Part shown: positions 1 through 8,300 of the stretch, piece by piece
How the letters are laid out: every line of letters begins with the position of its first letter
How positions within the stretch are numbered: position 1 is the first letter of the stretch
Assembly: GCA_001915545.1 (NCBI GenBank)
Contig: MNQS01000198.1
Span: 1 to 22,040 of the forward strand
Direction of reading: 5' to 3'
DNA: 22,040 nt
From: Bacteroides sp. 43_108
Lineage (GTDB): Bacteria; Bacteroidota; Bacteroidia; Bacteroidales; Bacteroidaceae
Made by a program: the position numbers and the translations under genes
Notes under the pieces: generated by a model
What the model was told of the DNA's origin: nothing
What the model saw: the letters and a program-made list of their open reading frames with translations, nothing else
The model's database searches: none

Positions 1-39
1 TTAATTTACTTATTAAAGTAGTTATAAGACTGGAAGAAC

Positions 40-630
40 ATGAGAATGTATTACGTAATCGGGGTTCTTATTACACTATTTCTTGCAAGCTGCGGAGAAC
101 CGCCTATGCCGCCAAGCGATGAGGAAATGATACGCCACTTTGCCACGCACGAGGCGGCGTTCCGTAAGGTGTACGAAATCATGTCAGAGAGTTCAGAAGG
201 TAGTTTTCACTACCCGCCACTTTCTCCTGACGGGATCATTATACTTGATTCAATAGAGCAAAGTGATACATCCTATGAATCAAATGACGAACAAGACATC
301 CCGGTATATGGGCTGTTAAAGCCAGACCGAATCCTACTCGACTCCCTGTTATCAGAGATTGGATGCGGTTTTATCCTTGTTGATCGCAGGGAATGGGAAA
401 CGGCAGATTCGGTATATGTGAGCCTTTTTATGCCGTACTACTCCCACAGTATCGTAGATGCAGGAACGTCCAAGAGTTTCGTTTACGATCCCGGATTGAG
501 AAGCCGTCGGAATATCCGTATCACCGAACATGGCGACCTAAACGAGATCTACCGCAGGACGTACAACGACACCACGCTTTACAAGCCCATCAAGGAAGGT
601 TGGTACATCGAGTTAGACCATTTACGATAA
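40..630 (+). CDS. Small outer-membrane-type lipoprotein, unknown function
   Basis: This 196-residue protein starts with a short lipoprotein signal: a basic N-terminus, a hydrophobic stretch (residues 5-15) and the lipobox L-A-S-C with the lipidated cysteine at residue 18. Directly after it comes PPMPPSDEE. The mature part is polar, with no further membrane segment, so the protein should sit in the cell envelope, probably on the outer membrane. I do not recognise a domain. The lipoprotein at 19200-20132 has its cysteine at the same residue and the same PPMPP motif, so the two share at least their N-terminal region. A second ATG lies two codons downstream; I kept the first. It is followed after 23 bases by a membrane-protein gene. 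An envelope immunity-type protein is possible but is inference only. Confidence 0.8.
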   Translation: MRMYYVIGVLITLFLASCGEPPMPPSDEEMIRHFATHEAAFRKVYEIMSESSEGSFHYPPLSPDGIIILDSIEQSDTSYESNDEQDIPVYGLLKPDRILLDSLLSEIGCGFILVDRREWETADSVYVSLFMPYYSHSIVDAGTSKSFVYDPGLRSRRNIRITEHGDLNEIYRRTYNDTTLYKPIKEGWYIELDHLR

Positions 631-653
631 CCTGAAATGATGAACAAAACAAT

Positions 654-965
654 ATGAAATCAAGATTGGTATTAAGGATATTGTGGGGACTATGCTGTCT
701 GCTATTGCTGTGGATGGTTGTCAGTGATTCTATACAATTCTCAAAGCATCCGGAACTTTACCCGATAGGTTGTGAAGGATTAGGTTGGAGCTATGAATCT
801 TCCGAAAACTATATCTTTACAAGCCGGGTGGCGATTGGTTGGAGTGCCATCGGCTTTGTCGCATCTGCCTGCTATCGTTTCAAGTATAGCGGAAAAATAC
901 TGTTGGTACATTTTGTACTGACACTACTTCGATGTTGTTGGAATTGTATAGTCATTTATGGATAG
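654..965 (+). CDS. Small hypothetical membrane protein
   Basis: This 103-residue protein has three hydrophobic stretches, at about residues 7-27, 59-76 and 82-102, so it is probably an integral inner-membrane protein with a loop of about 30 residues between the first two. The last segment runs almost to the stop codon, and the protein is rich in cysteine. No family is recognised. The gene follows the lipoprotein gene by 23 bases in the same direction, which suggests co-transcription. A GC-rich intergenic repeat (copy A) begins about 30 bases after its stop. Because the protein ends inside a membrane segment just before this repeat, C-terminal truncation is possible but cannot be shown from one copy. 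Confidence 0.65.
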   Translation: MKSRLVLRILWGLCCLLLLWMVVSDSIQFSKHPELYPIGCEGLGWSYESSENYIFTSRVAIGWSAIGFVASACYRFKYSGKILLVHFVLTLLRCCWNCIVIYG

Positions 966-997
966 GGGTTTGCTTTATTGTCCCTAACTAACGATTA

Positions 998-1084
998 AAC
1001 GCCGGGAAACTTTCGGGCGAGACAGCTCCACCGACCTTAGGGAGAACGTCCAAACAAGCATCCCCAAAAAATGCTTTTGAGCAT
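998..1084 (+). repeat. GC-rich intergenic repeat, copy A (deleted form)
   Basis: Pieces of this stretch match copy B at 20148-20365 in the same order: AACGCCGGG, CTTTCGGGCG.GAC, CCGACC, and GGGA.AACG.CCAAACAA followed by a CCCC/ATGCTTTT-like end. About 130 bases from the middle of copy B are missing here. The end (AAGCAT, loop, ATGCTTTT) could form a weak hairpin with a short T-run and may act as a terminator for the gene at 654-965. Confidence 0.6.
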
Positions 1085-1111
1085 ACCATAGAAAAAAGGA
1101 AGACCGAATGT

Positions 1112-1142
1112 TCTGAAGTTTCTTCCTTATGATATATATTTG
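1112..1142 (+). promoter_or_regulatory. Candidate Bacteroides-type promoter for the 1196 gene
   Basis: TATATTTG at 1135-1142 matches the Bacteroidetes -7 element TAnnTTTG exactly. TCTG at 1112-1115, 19 bases upstream, matches three of four bases of the -33 element TTTG. Transcription would start near 1149, leaving a leader of about 47 bases before the ATG at 1196. It lies just downstream of repeat A, so the genes from 1196 would form a new transcription unit. Confidence 0.5.
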
Positions 1143-1195
1143 TAATTGAGCGAAATGAAAAGATTGCCATAAACAGCGATTGGCTGCCGAACATT

Positions 1196-1648
1196 ATGTT
1201 TAGAATGAAGAAACAGGAATATAAAGAGCAAGAACGACATTATTATTTCTTCGACTATCTGTTTTGGTTGGGAGAAATAACATGGGAGCATTATCACAAG
1301 GTCAGTTTCAAACAACCCCGTGGGAGTGATATGCTGTGGGCCTGTATCACGTTTTTTATATTCATGCCGGTTCTGACCATAGGCGGTCATTTTCTGGATG
1401 ACTTGGCATTCGAGGTGTTTGGAGCCGTTCTTCTAATCGTGTTCTCCGTTTCTGTCTTCATGACAGACCGTCTGTTCGGCAAAATATACCCGCCTTCCCG
1501 GCGGAAAGCGGTCATGCAGCATTATGCGGGACGCAAGTTCAGTCCCTTCCGGCGCAACCTGTTCTTTTTCCCTCTCTATTTGCTTCTTATTCCCGCAATG
1601 GTTTTATTAGGAACTGCTCTGAAATGGATAACTGAAATACTCAAATGA
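1196..1648 (+). CDS. Hypothetical membrane protein
   Basis: This 150-residue protein has a polar, aromatic-rich N-terminus and three probable membrane segments at about residues 46-64, 71-89 and 121-140. Between the second and third there is a basic stretch with YPPSRRK near residue 98, which should face the cytoplasm. No family is recognised. ATG codons at 1196 and 1205 are both possible; a good promoter lies upstream of both. The stop overlaps the start of the next gene (ATGA at 1645-1648), so the two are probably translationally coupled and may form a membrane complex. Confidence 0.65.
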   Translation: MFRMKKQEYKEQERHYYFFDYLFWLGEITWEHYHKVSFKQPRGSDMLWACITFFIFMPVLTIGGHFLDDLAFEVFGAVLLIVFSVSVFMTDRLFGKIYPPSRRKAVMQHYAGRKFSPFRRNLFFFPLYLLLIPAMVLLGTALKWITEILK

Positions 1649-2352
1649 CAAATAGAAGAAACATATTCAGCCGTTTTTTCCGCCTGTTGGTGATGCTGCA
1701 TAAAATTTCCTACGCGCATTTCACGGAATGGAACAATAAAAGGAAGCGAAAGGCATTTGCTGCCGGAATATACTTCCTGAGCATCCTCCCGGAATTCGTC
1801 CTGTTGGCCGGCACATTTCTGGCGGCAAGGGGACAAGACGGGTATGTACATCTGGTAAACGTGCCACAAAAGGTTGTTTTCTACGGTCTGGCGAGTCTGG
1901 CGGTGCTGCTGTCAGCCATCCCTCTGGGATTTTTTGACGACAAGAAGATATGCAAGGAAGTCCGGCAGGAACTCCGTGAACGTCCCCGTTACTGGAAACG
2001 AGCAATAGCAGTCTATTGGGCAGTTATCGTGGCTATGGTGGTGGCGGCGAATATTGTGTTTCCCTCTTTTTCGGACAAGACAATGCCGCCGGAGAATGAG
2101 CGGACTGAAGTACCGCAAAGGTGGAGGGATTACCTTTCACTACGTTTTGCCATAGTAGCCCGTCAGGAAACGCCCAATGAAGTCTTGCAGCGTCTGATCG
2201 ACCAAGACGGGCGCACGACACGCTACGGGAAACCAGTCTATGCCATGCAAGTAAGAAAGGAGGACATGGCTGGAGAGTTCCGTGTAGGGTTGCTGAGCCA
2301 TGCCACATTCGAGGAAATCAGAGACGGCAGACCAGCATTAGGATATTGCTGA
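1645..2352 (+). CDS. Hypothetical membrane protein, probably frameshifted near its C-terminus
   Basis: The 235-residue reading frame has three membrane segments at about residues 38-60, 77-97 and 119-138, followed by a soluble C-terminal part of about 95 residues. No family is recognised. It starts in an ATGA overlap with the upstream membrane-protein gene. The frame ends at a TGA at 2350-2352, but a different frame continues with a protein-like sequence, R-I-L-L-T-V-W-Y-E-M-K-K-V from 2340 on, ending WTEDMEF and a TAA at 2427-2429. A single-base loss around 2335-2342 would explain this; the intact protein would then be about 26 residues longer. It could instead be the natural end, so I report the visible frame. 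Confidence 0.6.
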   Translation: MTNRRNIFSRFFRLLVMLHKISYAHFTEWNNKRKRKAFAAGIYFLSILPEFVLLAGTFLAARGQDGYVHLVNVPQKVVFYGLASLAVLLSAIPLGFFDDKKICKEVRQELRERPRYWKRAIAVYWAVIVAMVVAANIVFPSFSDKTMPPENERTEVPQRWRDYLSLRFAIVARQETPNEVLQRLIDQDGRTTRYGKPVYAMQVRKEDMAGEFRVGLLSHATFEEIRDGRPALGYC

Positions 2353-2442
2353 CCGTTTGGTACGAAATGAAGAAAGTAGAGCTTTGTCCGGTGGACTCTT
2401 TGGAATGGACGGAGGATATGGAGTTTTAAGATTTACAGAAAC

Positions 2443-2520
2443 ATGAAAAAAGTAATAACGGCCTCCGGCAAATGCTATGGGTATAACGTTCAAGATAAAT
2501 GTGCAATTTATTTTGAATGA
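2443..2520 (+). CDS. Possible 25-residue leader or gene remnant
   Basis: A short frame starts at ATG 2443 with M-K-K-V-I-T-A-S-G-K and ends at TGA 2518-2520, overlapping an ATG at 2517 (ATGA). The upstream sequence is A-rich, as for real Bacteroidetes starts. It may be a coupled leader peptide, the 5' stump of a lost gene, or chance. It has no recognisable motif. Confidence 0.25.
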   Translation: MKKVITASGKCYGYNVQDKCAIYFE

Positions 2521-2564
2521 GTATGATGAAAAGTAGAATTTTAAGCAGAAAAAAAATAAAGACT

Positions 2565-3158
2565 ATGAACGATGAAATGTTTCAGAGAATACTTGATGAA
2601 ATAAAAAGTTCGTCAAAAACGATAAATGTGCTGCCTCTGGATGAAGCAGCAAGGCAGGCAATGAAAGAGAAGTACCGGATCAAGAGCGGTAGCCTGATGG
2701 CTGCAATCCTTGAAAACACAGGTGGTATAGTCATTGACAACTGGATAAGGCTGTACGGTTCGGGAGAACTAAACTTTGTCACTAGAAACAGTCTGTTCCC
2801 GTTCAACGAGATAGTGATCGGCGAAGACATACTGGGAGGATTGTTCATCTGTCTTGACGACGGCAATATCGGCTATTTTGCCCCCGACTGTCTGGAGATG
2901 GAAGATATGGAGATAAAATTTGGACAATTCGTCTATTGGTGTCTGCATGGCGATACGGATAAGTTCTATACCGATTACAGATGGGACGGCTGGCAGAACG
3001 ATGCTTCGAAACTGAAGAGCAGTGAGGGCGTAGCTTTTTATCCTTTCCTTTGGGCTGAGGCGGAAAGTCTGGAGAGCAGAGTCCGAAAAGTCGTTCCGAT
3101 GGATGAAATCCTGAGACTTCAGTTTGCCTTTCTGGGCCAGAATGACAAGAATGAGTGA
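2565..3158 (+). CDS. DUF2625 family protein
   Basis: This protein of about 197 residues fits the DUF2625 family over nearly its whole length. Recognisable family landmarks, in order, are a V-L-P near the start, a G-S-L-M-A-A-I...T-G-G-I segment, W-I-R-L-Y-G-S-G, G-E-D-I-L-G-G-L-F, Y-F-A-P-D-C-L, a W-C-L-H-G-D...F-Y segment followed by R-W-D-G-W, and P-F-L-W. The family is soluble and of unknown function; it often occurs as a stand-alone gene. I prefer the ATG at 2565 because an A-rich leader precedes it and the domain begins soon after. An in-frame ATG at 2517 would add 16 basic residues and would overlap the preceding short frame. A possible terminator follows. Confidence 0.8.
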   Translation: MNDEMFQRILDEIKSSSKTINVLPLDEAARQAMKEKYRIKSGSLMAAILENTGGIVIDNWIRLYGSGELNFVTRNSLFPFNEIVIGEDILGGLFICLDDGNIGYFAPDCLEMEDMEIKFGQFVYWCLHGDTDKFYTDYRWDGWQNDASKLKSSEGVAFYPFLWAEAESLESRVRKVVPMDEILRLQFAFLGQNDKNE

Positions 3159-3198
3159 ATTCATTGCTATCCTCTGACACAAAGCTGCAAATGCGCTT

Positions 3199-3236
3199 AA
3201 ATTCCTCATGATTTTCATGGGAGGGGGATTTTTTGT
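3199..3236 (+). terminator. Possible rho-independent terminator after the DUF2625 gene
   Basis: AAATTCCTCATG and CATGGGAGGGGGATTT can pair imperfectly around an ATTTT loop, with a two-base bulge, and the stem runs into a T6 tract. It lies 40 bases after the stop at 3158 and would separate the left flank from the central operon. Confidence 0.35.
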
Positions 3237-3376
3237 GTTACGGAAGAACTTGTACCCCAATGTAGTGAACTGACAAAATGTTGCTAAACTATGATTAAAA
3301 GCATGGATTTCCATGTGGAAGGCGTATTGTATTACAATAGTGCCAAATTTCTGTTATTATTAACAAATTAAATGTG

Positions 3377-3404
3377 ACCAGTTGGAATAAAATCGGTATC
3401 TTGC
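3377..3404 (+). promoter_or_regulatory. Weak candidate promoter of the central operon
   Basis: TATCTTGC at 3397-3404 fits TAnnTTTG in four of six fixed positions, and a TGTG about 20 bases upstream resembles the -33 TTTG. It lies 24 bases before the ATG at 3429. The 270-base gap 3159-3428 holds no convincing gene, and nothing better is visible as the operon promoter. Confidence 0.25.
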
Positions 3405-3428
3405 ATTTATAAACAAAATAATGAAATT

Positions 3429-5372
3429 ATGGGACTTGGATTCACCATTCACACTAAAATCAAGGATATTGAAAAGTTTCAACAGACTGTAGAAAGTCAG
3501 GCTGTTGAGTCCGGTTATAATGCAGAGCACGATGAATCATCTTCGACGGTAAGTTTTTGCAGGCTGGGCGACTTGTTCCTAAATTATCAACATGAGGGAG
3601 AAGGAAATACAGACAACGTCATTTCCGTAAACGGAGACTGCCAGACCAACATGCTTGGTCCCGGCTTCCACAAGGCAGCAATAGAGTTCATCGACAGACT
3701 TCAACAGGCGACCCGTACCCGGTTTGAGGTTGAAGACGAGACGGACTATTACACGGAAAGGGACTTTGAGGCCATGAAGAAGAAACATTTTCACAAGTGG
3801 CTGGCCAAACTGTTTGAAATCATCCAGGAGCAGAAGGACAAAGGCAGCACGTCTTTGTTATTCTGTTGGGATATCAATAAATATTACCCTCAATCAGACA
3901 ACGGCATTGTCATTTCACCTTTGGGTTCTTTCTGTCTTTCAGAGGTCGTTAGGCGTATCCGGGAAGAAGGAATCGAATCTTTTGCCGATGATTTCTTCAT
4001 CTGGAACAATTCGGAACGTGATGCACGTTTTCATAGAGGCATGGCCCTGAATGCCATGTGGGAGGACTGCTATTTCATGCCGTCAGAAAGAAGTGAAGAA
4101 GATGCCCGTATCAACGGGTACATCATAAGCGAGCTGGAAACGACAGCATCACTTGACCCGTCTCTTCCTTTCCCCAAAAAGGAATACGAGGAACTTTGCA
4201 GACTCCATGGTTGTGTTCCTGTCCCGACTGACGGGATACCGCCCTACGAAACGGAATTTGCCATCGGCTACCGGCGCGGAATTGTCAACCATAAGGTCGG
4301 GAAGATCAGGTTCAGCCTACCGGGCAGCTATCTCGAAGATACGGATGAAGGCACCCTCGTCTATTATGATGCGGCTGCAGACAACTGGCACACGGTTAGA
4401 TGCACCGGATACTCTACCGATGGTGAGCCGGATTTCCTTGATGTGGAAGAGGAAATGATTGAAGAAAGGGAATTTGACGGCGGAAAATACCGCCTCTATG
4501 ACATGGGTATCGACCAAGATTCAGAGGATGAAGAACCTTATCCCGTTTACAGCTGTCATGCACTGTGTCCCAACCAGTACACCCTCTTCACGTTGTGTGC
4601 CTCCCGGTTAGAGGACCTGAAAAAACTTTCAAGTGAATTCCTCCCGACTTTGGTTGCAGACCAGCCTATAGAACCGGAAAAAAAGCAAATCATATATACC
4701 GGAGAGAACATGAATGACGAATTGATGGAGCAGATAGACGAATGGCACAAGGCCGAAAAGCATCAGGAAATCATCGATGCACTGGAACAGATTCCGGAAG
4801 CCGAACGGGATTTTGAAACGACCGGCTTTCTTGCAAGGGCGTACAACAATATTGAGGAATATGCCAAAGCCGCGGAACTGCTCGAATCCGTCAGGGAGGA
4901 AGGCGCTGAAGATGAACGGTGGAATTTCAGAATGGGATATGCCCAGTATTTTCTGAACAATTATCGGGAGGCCCTGGATTATTTCAGCAAGGCAAGGGAA
5001 CTTAATCCGGAAGATGAATACACCCTGAGTATCATCCGTCAGTGCAATATGCACTTGCCGTTAACCAGACGAGTGAAAGAATTCTGGAACTGGTTTGTAG
5101 AAAACGAAGAAAAGCTGTCTGGCATGATGAATCCGAAATCCATGGAGGAAGCTGATGCCTTCATGGAGTTTATCAGTAAAGGAACCAATCTGATATCGGA
5201 AGACATGCACTTCAATATCGGAGGTGACCATGAGTTCACGTTCTCGGTCGAAGGATGGCCGGATCTCTTCATCATCTATCCTTACATCATATCCTGTATA
5301 ACCCGGGCAAGGTCGGGTCTTTCGCATACCGTGTACACGATACCGATGTCGATATGGGCAAGATCATGGTAA
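3429..5372 (+). CDS. N-terminal part of a giant TPR-containing multidomain protein (frameshifted)
   Basis: The frame starts M-G-L-G-F-T-I-H-T-K. Residues 1-427 form a domain region I do not recognise. Residues 428-540 are helical with a clear TPR signature (...WNFRMGYAQYF...YREALDYFSKARELNPED). Residues 541-624 begin a further soluble domain (...FNIGGDHEFTFSVEG..LFIIYPYIIS). After about 5300 this frame becomes un-protein-like and stops at 5372, while the overlapping frame takes up the same domain (...YNPGKVGSFAYRVHDTD). One missing base near 5297-5305 joins them into a single protein of about 1,858 residues. An internal ATG at 4710 is preceded by GGAG and starts the TPR module (MNDELMEQ), so it could mark an old gene junction or an internal start. 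There is no signal peptide, so the protein is cytoplasmic. It heads the operon. The break may be a real mutation or a sequence error. Confidence 0.75.
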   Translation: MGLGFTIHTKIKDIEKFQQTVESQAVESGYNAEHDESSSTVSFCRLGDLFLNYQHEGEGNTDNVISVNGDCQTNMLGPGFHKAAIEFIDRLQQATRTRFEVEDETDYYTERDFEAMKKKHFHKWLAKLFEIIQEQKDKGSTSLLFCWDINKYYPQSDNGIVISPLGSFCLSEVVRRIREEGIESFADDFFIWNNSERDARFHRGMALNAMWEDCYFMPSERSEEDARINGYIISELETTASLDPSLPFPKKEYEELCRLHGCVPVPTDGIPPYETEFAIGYRRGIVNHKVGKIRFSLPGSYLEDTDEGTLVYYDAAADNWHTVRCTGYSTDGEPDFLDVEEEMIEEREFDGGKYRLYDMGIDQDSEDEEPYPVYSCHALCPNQYTLFTLCASRLEDLKKLSSEFLPTLVADQPIEPEKKQIIYTGENMNDELMEQIDEWHKAEKHQEIIDALEQIPEAERDFETTGFLARAYNNIEEYAKAAELLESVREEGAEDERWNFRMGYAQYFLNNYREALDYFSKARELNPEDEYTLSIIRQCNMHLPLTRRVKEFWNWFVENEEKLSGMMNPKSMEEADAFMEFISKGTNLISEDMHFNIGGDHEFTFSVEGWPDLFIIYPYIISCITRARSGLSHTVYTIPMSIWARSW

Positions 5373-8300
5373 AAGCATCCTATGACGAAAAAAGAGAAAA
5401 CTTCAACATCAGGTATTACGACAAAAATCTTTGTGCCTTACCGGAAGAAAATAGTGACGGAAACTTTCATGTCATTTTGGAACTTGTACTGGGAGAAGGT
5501 GTCTCATTCAAATATGTCAATGGTATAGAAAGAGCGTCAGGCATTGAGGAAGGCATGATTGCCTTGTCCGGGTTGAGACAGCACATAGAGGAAACCGTGA
5601 AATCCCACGGCCATGAATTCTTCGAGAATCCGAAGGACGTTTATACGGGATATCAACTGACCCCGAAGGAAAGTGATGAACTGCGCTTCGATGTGATAGT
5701 AGGATCTACCTGTCTGAGCTCCATCGTAGCTGACTATTATCATGGTTCAACCGAGATATTTGACCATGCCAACGGTTTCGGTGCACAAGCTCTTTACATA
5801 GTCTTCCAGAATGGTGCTGGCGAAGATAATATATTGAACTTCCGTCATGATCTTGAAGACAGGATAACAGAAGAGATTCTTGAACCGGGCAATCTCGGTG
5901 TGATAACAGGGGGTGCAACCGGAACGGAATACAGCTATATCGACCTGTTTGTCTATAACCAGCAAGTATTTATCTCAACTTTGCTTCCTTTGCTTGATGA
6001 GTATCCTGAGTATTCTTTCTACCTTTCCGAATTCTGTAGGCAGGGTCAGTTATGTAGACTTTCAGACAGCGAACCATGGAAAGGAGAAAGTCCTGATGGC
6101 ATTTCGTACAGTCCGGGAGATGATACATTCTTCAGTCAGATAGAAGAGTGGAATGAGAAGGACGAATACACGAAGTCTATCAGGGCTTTGGAGGCAATAC
6201 CTGAAGAGCAACAAGACTACAGGATAAAAATGTTGCTTGTAAGTGCATATGAGAATTATGCCATTATCGGTGACAATGATGAAGGAACAGAACGCTGGAA
6301 AGGAGACAGAGTTCTACTAAAGGCAATAAGACTTATGGAGACCGTGCGTGACGAAGGTGAGAAAAATGCGAACTGGAACATGCGTATGGCATACGCATAC
6401 CAATATCTTATGAGACAAGAAGAAAAAGCGATAGAATATGCCAAACGCTGGGCGGAACTTGATCCGGAGGACAGCAGTGCCAAGGAAGTCATCGAAGAGT
6501 GTATGGAGGAGATTTCGAAGCGGGAGAACAGTTCAAACGTGAAGGAATCCGATACAGTGGAGCCATGCGCCACAAGCAACACGCATATTGAAACAAGAGA
6601 GACTGAAAATATCGAACTAAGGGATAAGAATATGGACAACAGACAGAAAGAAGCAGCTCTGGCTGCAATGATAGCCTGGCTCTCGCACTCGCAGGAGTTG
6701 GGACATAAGCCAGCGGAGATCGAGTGTACGGGAACATTCGTACTGCACGATATGACCTACTACATTTTCAAATACAAGGATACCAAGGACAGTGAATGGC
6801 TGCTGGGCGTGAATGGTGGATACGAAGGAGACAGCTTGTCAGACTGCGGCCATACCTTCAGTGAGATGGAACCCTATGACGAAAAGACGGCTGTCAAGGA
6901 TGCTACGGCCCTTGTCGAGATGGTGCGTTCCTACTGGATGGAACAGGCAAAGCAGGCCGAGGAACGTGAGAAAAAGGCCGGCACATTCGTGGGATTCGCC
7001 TTGCTCTCCGACAACAGCTGGGACAAGGAAAAATACATCAGAGATCTGAAAGAACAGTGGGACATCACCGCTGAAGAGAAATCTGACGAGGAACGGAACC
7101 CCGAGTCACTGGTCTTCGACGTGGGTGACATGATGGCGGCGGTAAGCCTGATGCCTGCCCCCGTACCTAATGGCGAAGCCGAAGAATGCGCGAAGAACAA
7201 TTACATGTGGTCGGAGGCCGAAAAAACAGCCAAAGAGCATAAGGCTCACATCATGGTTGCCGTTATCGGCAAAGAGGAGTCCCTGATCGAAAGAGGTAAA
7301 CTGTACGTGAAGCTGTTGTCTGTCTGCTGCCACCAGAAGAATATAACCGGTATCTATACCAGCGGTGTCGTTTTCCAGCCCCGTTTCTATGAAGGCTTTT
7401 CCGGAATGATGAAGGAGGATTCGCTGCCTATATACAACTGGATATGGTTCGGGCTTTACCGTACCGAAAAGGGAATCAGCGGCTACACCTATGGAATGGA
7501 GTGTTTCGGCAAGGACGAAATGGAGGTCCTTGACGTGGATGCCGACCCGTCAAAGGTGAGAGACTTCCTGGCCAGCATGGCAGGATATGTTCTGGAATAC
7601 GATGCAGTTCTCAACGACGGAGAAACCATAGGCTTCTCTGCTGTCGATAAACATAGGATAACACGTGGACAGGGTGTTGCCCTTCCGGACAAAGTGACTC
7701 TGAAAATCTCATACGGCAGCGAAGACGATGCCGATGGCGGTCCCGATTTCCCGGATGACACGGATGAAGTGATGGACGATGCGGAAGGCCATCTGGAGAA
7801 GTTCAAAGAGAAGGATCTGCCGTTAGATACAATTACGGCCTACAATCATCTGGCAATATATCTACGCTGGTGCATGGTAAATGACCTTATGAGGGATGAT
7901 TTTCTTGAACAGTTCGGAGACCTTGTGTCCCGGATCAAAAGCGGCTCGGCCGATGATGACCTGAGGGTGTTCATAAAGGACAACCTGAACGGGCAGCTTA
8001 CAAGATTCCTGTTCAATAAACAGGGCCGTGCATTTGCCGACTACTATTATGGCAGTTACTATGGCGCCAACGAAACTCCATTTTATCCCGGAGACATTGA
8101 CAACCACGCCCTGGATTATTTCGGTCCGGAAAGGTATCATTCCGATGAGTTCAAAGAGGAAGCATACCTGTTTGTCCCGTATGACGAGGATTATTACCAG
8201 GCAATGTCACAACGCATAGACAGACGCTTCGCCAACTGGCAGGGGCTGCATATAGACAAAGATACCGTTGAGCCAGACGAACTGGCCCGTGCCTTCATGG

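Noticed and set aside
3291..3371. 26-codon frame in the gap before the central operon
   Set aside because: No motif and no convincing start context; such short frames are expected by chance in AT-rich DNA.
5255..5372. Programmed -1 frameshifting between the two parts of the giant gene
   Set aside because: No slippery heptamer in the proper frame is visible in the overlap; a mutation or sequence error is simpler.
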